The notes beneath the pieces are model-generated. The model was not told where the DNA came from. It saw nothing but the letters and a program-made list of their open reading frames with translations, and made no database searches. Source: Leeuwenhoekiella aestuarii (GTDB lineage: Bacteria; Bacteroidota; Bacteroidia; Flavobacteriales; Flavobacteriaceae). From it: DNA of 64,000 bases. How positions within the stretch are numbered: position 1 is the first letter of the stretch; each line of letters begins with the position of its first letter. The position numbers and the translations under genes are program-made. Where the stretch lies: assembly GCF_004104055.1 (NCBI RefSeq), contig NZ_QOVJ01000003.1, positions 310,001-374,000 of the forward strand. The letters run 5' to 3'. Below, in pieces: positions 63,372-64,000 of this stretch.

Positions 63372-63397
63372 CAAAACCCCGTATTTACGGGGTTTTG
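63372..63397. terminator. Bidirectional terminator after the GH15 gene
   Basis: A 12-bp perfect stem CAAAACCCCGTA/TACGGGGTTTTG with a TT loop lies between convergent stop codons at 63346 and 63415. The T-run is weak (GTTTTGTGGTTTT). Confidence 0.8.
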
Positions 63398-63414
63398 TGG
63401 TTTTAAAATCTCTA

Positions 63415-64000
63415 TTAATACCTTGCTTCCATTATACGCTTCATACTTACATCTTCATAATTACGCTTTACAAAAGCCAAAGCAGTTTTTACAATTTGTC
63501 CCATAGACTTTGCACGCTTAAATTTCATATCCATCGTGTATTCATATAACTGACTGCGCAGTTGTTTGAGGTTTTTTTCTGAAGAAATTTGGTCTTGCGT
63601 CATACATTTTAGTAGACGTCGTAAGCGATTTTTAGAAGTGATAATTCTTTTTGCGAGTACAGCACGTTCTTCTTCACGGTATTGCTCTATAGATTTGTCT
63701 CTTAGTCGGTTAGAAACCAGTTCTACCATTCTAAAGTTCTCTTTAAAAATATGTGGTTTATACACTTTAAAATTTCCTTCATAACACTGTTGGTCAAAAT
63801 CAATAGCGCGTATTTTATACTTAATATGATCAAAATCATGAGTAGGAATCACGACGTAGTTATACGATCGCATATCGCCTAATAACAATATCATACAACG
63901 CTCATTAAACTTTACAAACTCTTTAGCCAATTGCGCTTTACCAACATCATCACAATCTTCCAGATAATCTGAAATAAAAACATCACCGGGAATACCCACA
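63415..64000 (-). CDS. Unknown protein, C-terminal part (start outside window)
   Basis: The frame is open to the window edge, so the N-terminus is missing; the GTG at 63999 is not a trusted start. At least 194 residues are visible. I do not recognise a family. A kinase-like pair of motifs is apparent: LLLGDMRSYNYVVI (about 38-51) and IRAIDFDQQCYEG (about 63-75), reminiscent of the catalytic loop and DFD metal site in HipA/FAM20-like folds. The C-terminal half is helical and basic with ERAVLAKRIITSKNRLRRLLK. It is beside the trehalose genes but convergent with GH15. Confidence 0.65.
   Translation of the reverse strand, partial: VGIPGDVFISDYLEDCDDVGKAQLAKEFVKFNERCMILLLGDMRSYNYVVIPTHDFDHIKYKIRAIDFDQQCYEGNFKVYKPHIFKENFRMVELVSNRLRDKSIEQYREEERAVLAKRIITSKNRLRRLLKCMTQDQISSEKNLKQLRSQLYEYTMDMKFKRAKSMGQIVKTALAFVKRNYEDVSMKRIMEARY

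Noticed and set aside
1-64000. CRISPR array, tRNA, rRNA or prophage
   Set aside because: Scanning the gaps by eye gave no spaced direct repeats, cloverleaf candidates or phage genes; a tRNAscan or Infernal run would be decisive.

Overview
The window looks like chromosomal DNA of a marine, pigmented Flavobacteriaceae member (Bacteroidota). Reasons: low-GC, tightly packed genes; starts largely without Shine-Dalgarno sequences; repeated perfect Bacteroidota -7 boxes (TAnnTTTG) upstream of genes; many lipoproteins and Flavobacteriia-type genes (BshC, CrtZ/CrtB/CrtI with a MerR-B12 regulator, Nudix-type AraR, the rpmB-rpmG-DUF4295 cluster). No tRNA, rRNA, CRISPR, IS element or phage gene was seen. 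The first and last genes are cut by the window edges.

Layout. 1-565 is the start of a DUF4369-type lipoprotein. 0.7-8.1 kb holds a GAF protein, an HD phosphohydrolase fused to a PycTM-like membrane domain, and a lipoprotein joining a metallophosphoesterase, a kinase-like region and an Omp85-type barrel. 8.2-13.3 kb has a GNAT-nitrilase fusion, a pentapeptide-repeat membrane protein, a propeller lipoprotein, MscS and Dps. 13.5-16.9 kb is a three-gene overlapping cluster for UDP-HexNAc uronates. 17-28.8 kb is mostly housekeeping: recR, a GT2, a 2-oxoacid dehydrogenase E2, a DEDDh exonuclease, a FAH protein, Hpt-cinA, rpmB-rpmG-DUF4295, ftsY, an amidase and rimO. 28.8-35 kb has envelope and peptidase genes plus bshC.

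35-39.4 kb is a five-gene carotenoid operon (carH-like regulator, crtI, crtB, crtZ, DUF2071) on the minus strand. The regulator keeps the residues known to bind adenosylcobalamin in CarH photoreceptors, so light- and B12-controlled pigment synthesis is likely. 39.5-55.4 kb is an arabinan/L-arabinose locus: a divergent Nudix-family AraR, five secreted glycosidases (GH51, GH43, GH43, GH127, GH51), araB, araD, a sodium:sugar symporter, araA and a lipoprotein mutarotase. A palindrome covering the -7 box upstream of the first gene, with a related half-site before araB, suggests how AraR controls it. Polymer debranching in the envelope thus feeds L-arabinose to D-xylulose-5-phosphate in the cytoplasm.

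55.4-64 kb contains a YdeI-like protein, M1 and M28 secreted peptidases, and a trehalose island: an OtsA-OtsB fusion divergent from a GH15 hydrolase, followed by a truncated unknown with kinase-like motifs.

The observations most worth following are the three-domain outer-membrane lipoprotein with its divergent HD-PycTM neighbour, the CarH-type photoreceptor operon, and the AraR operator pair.
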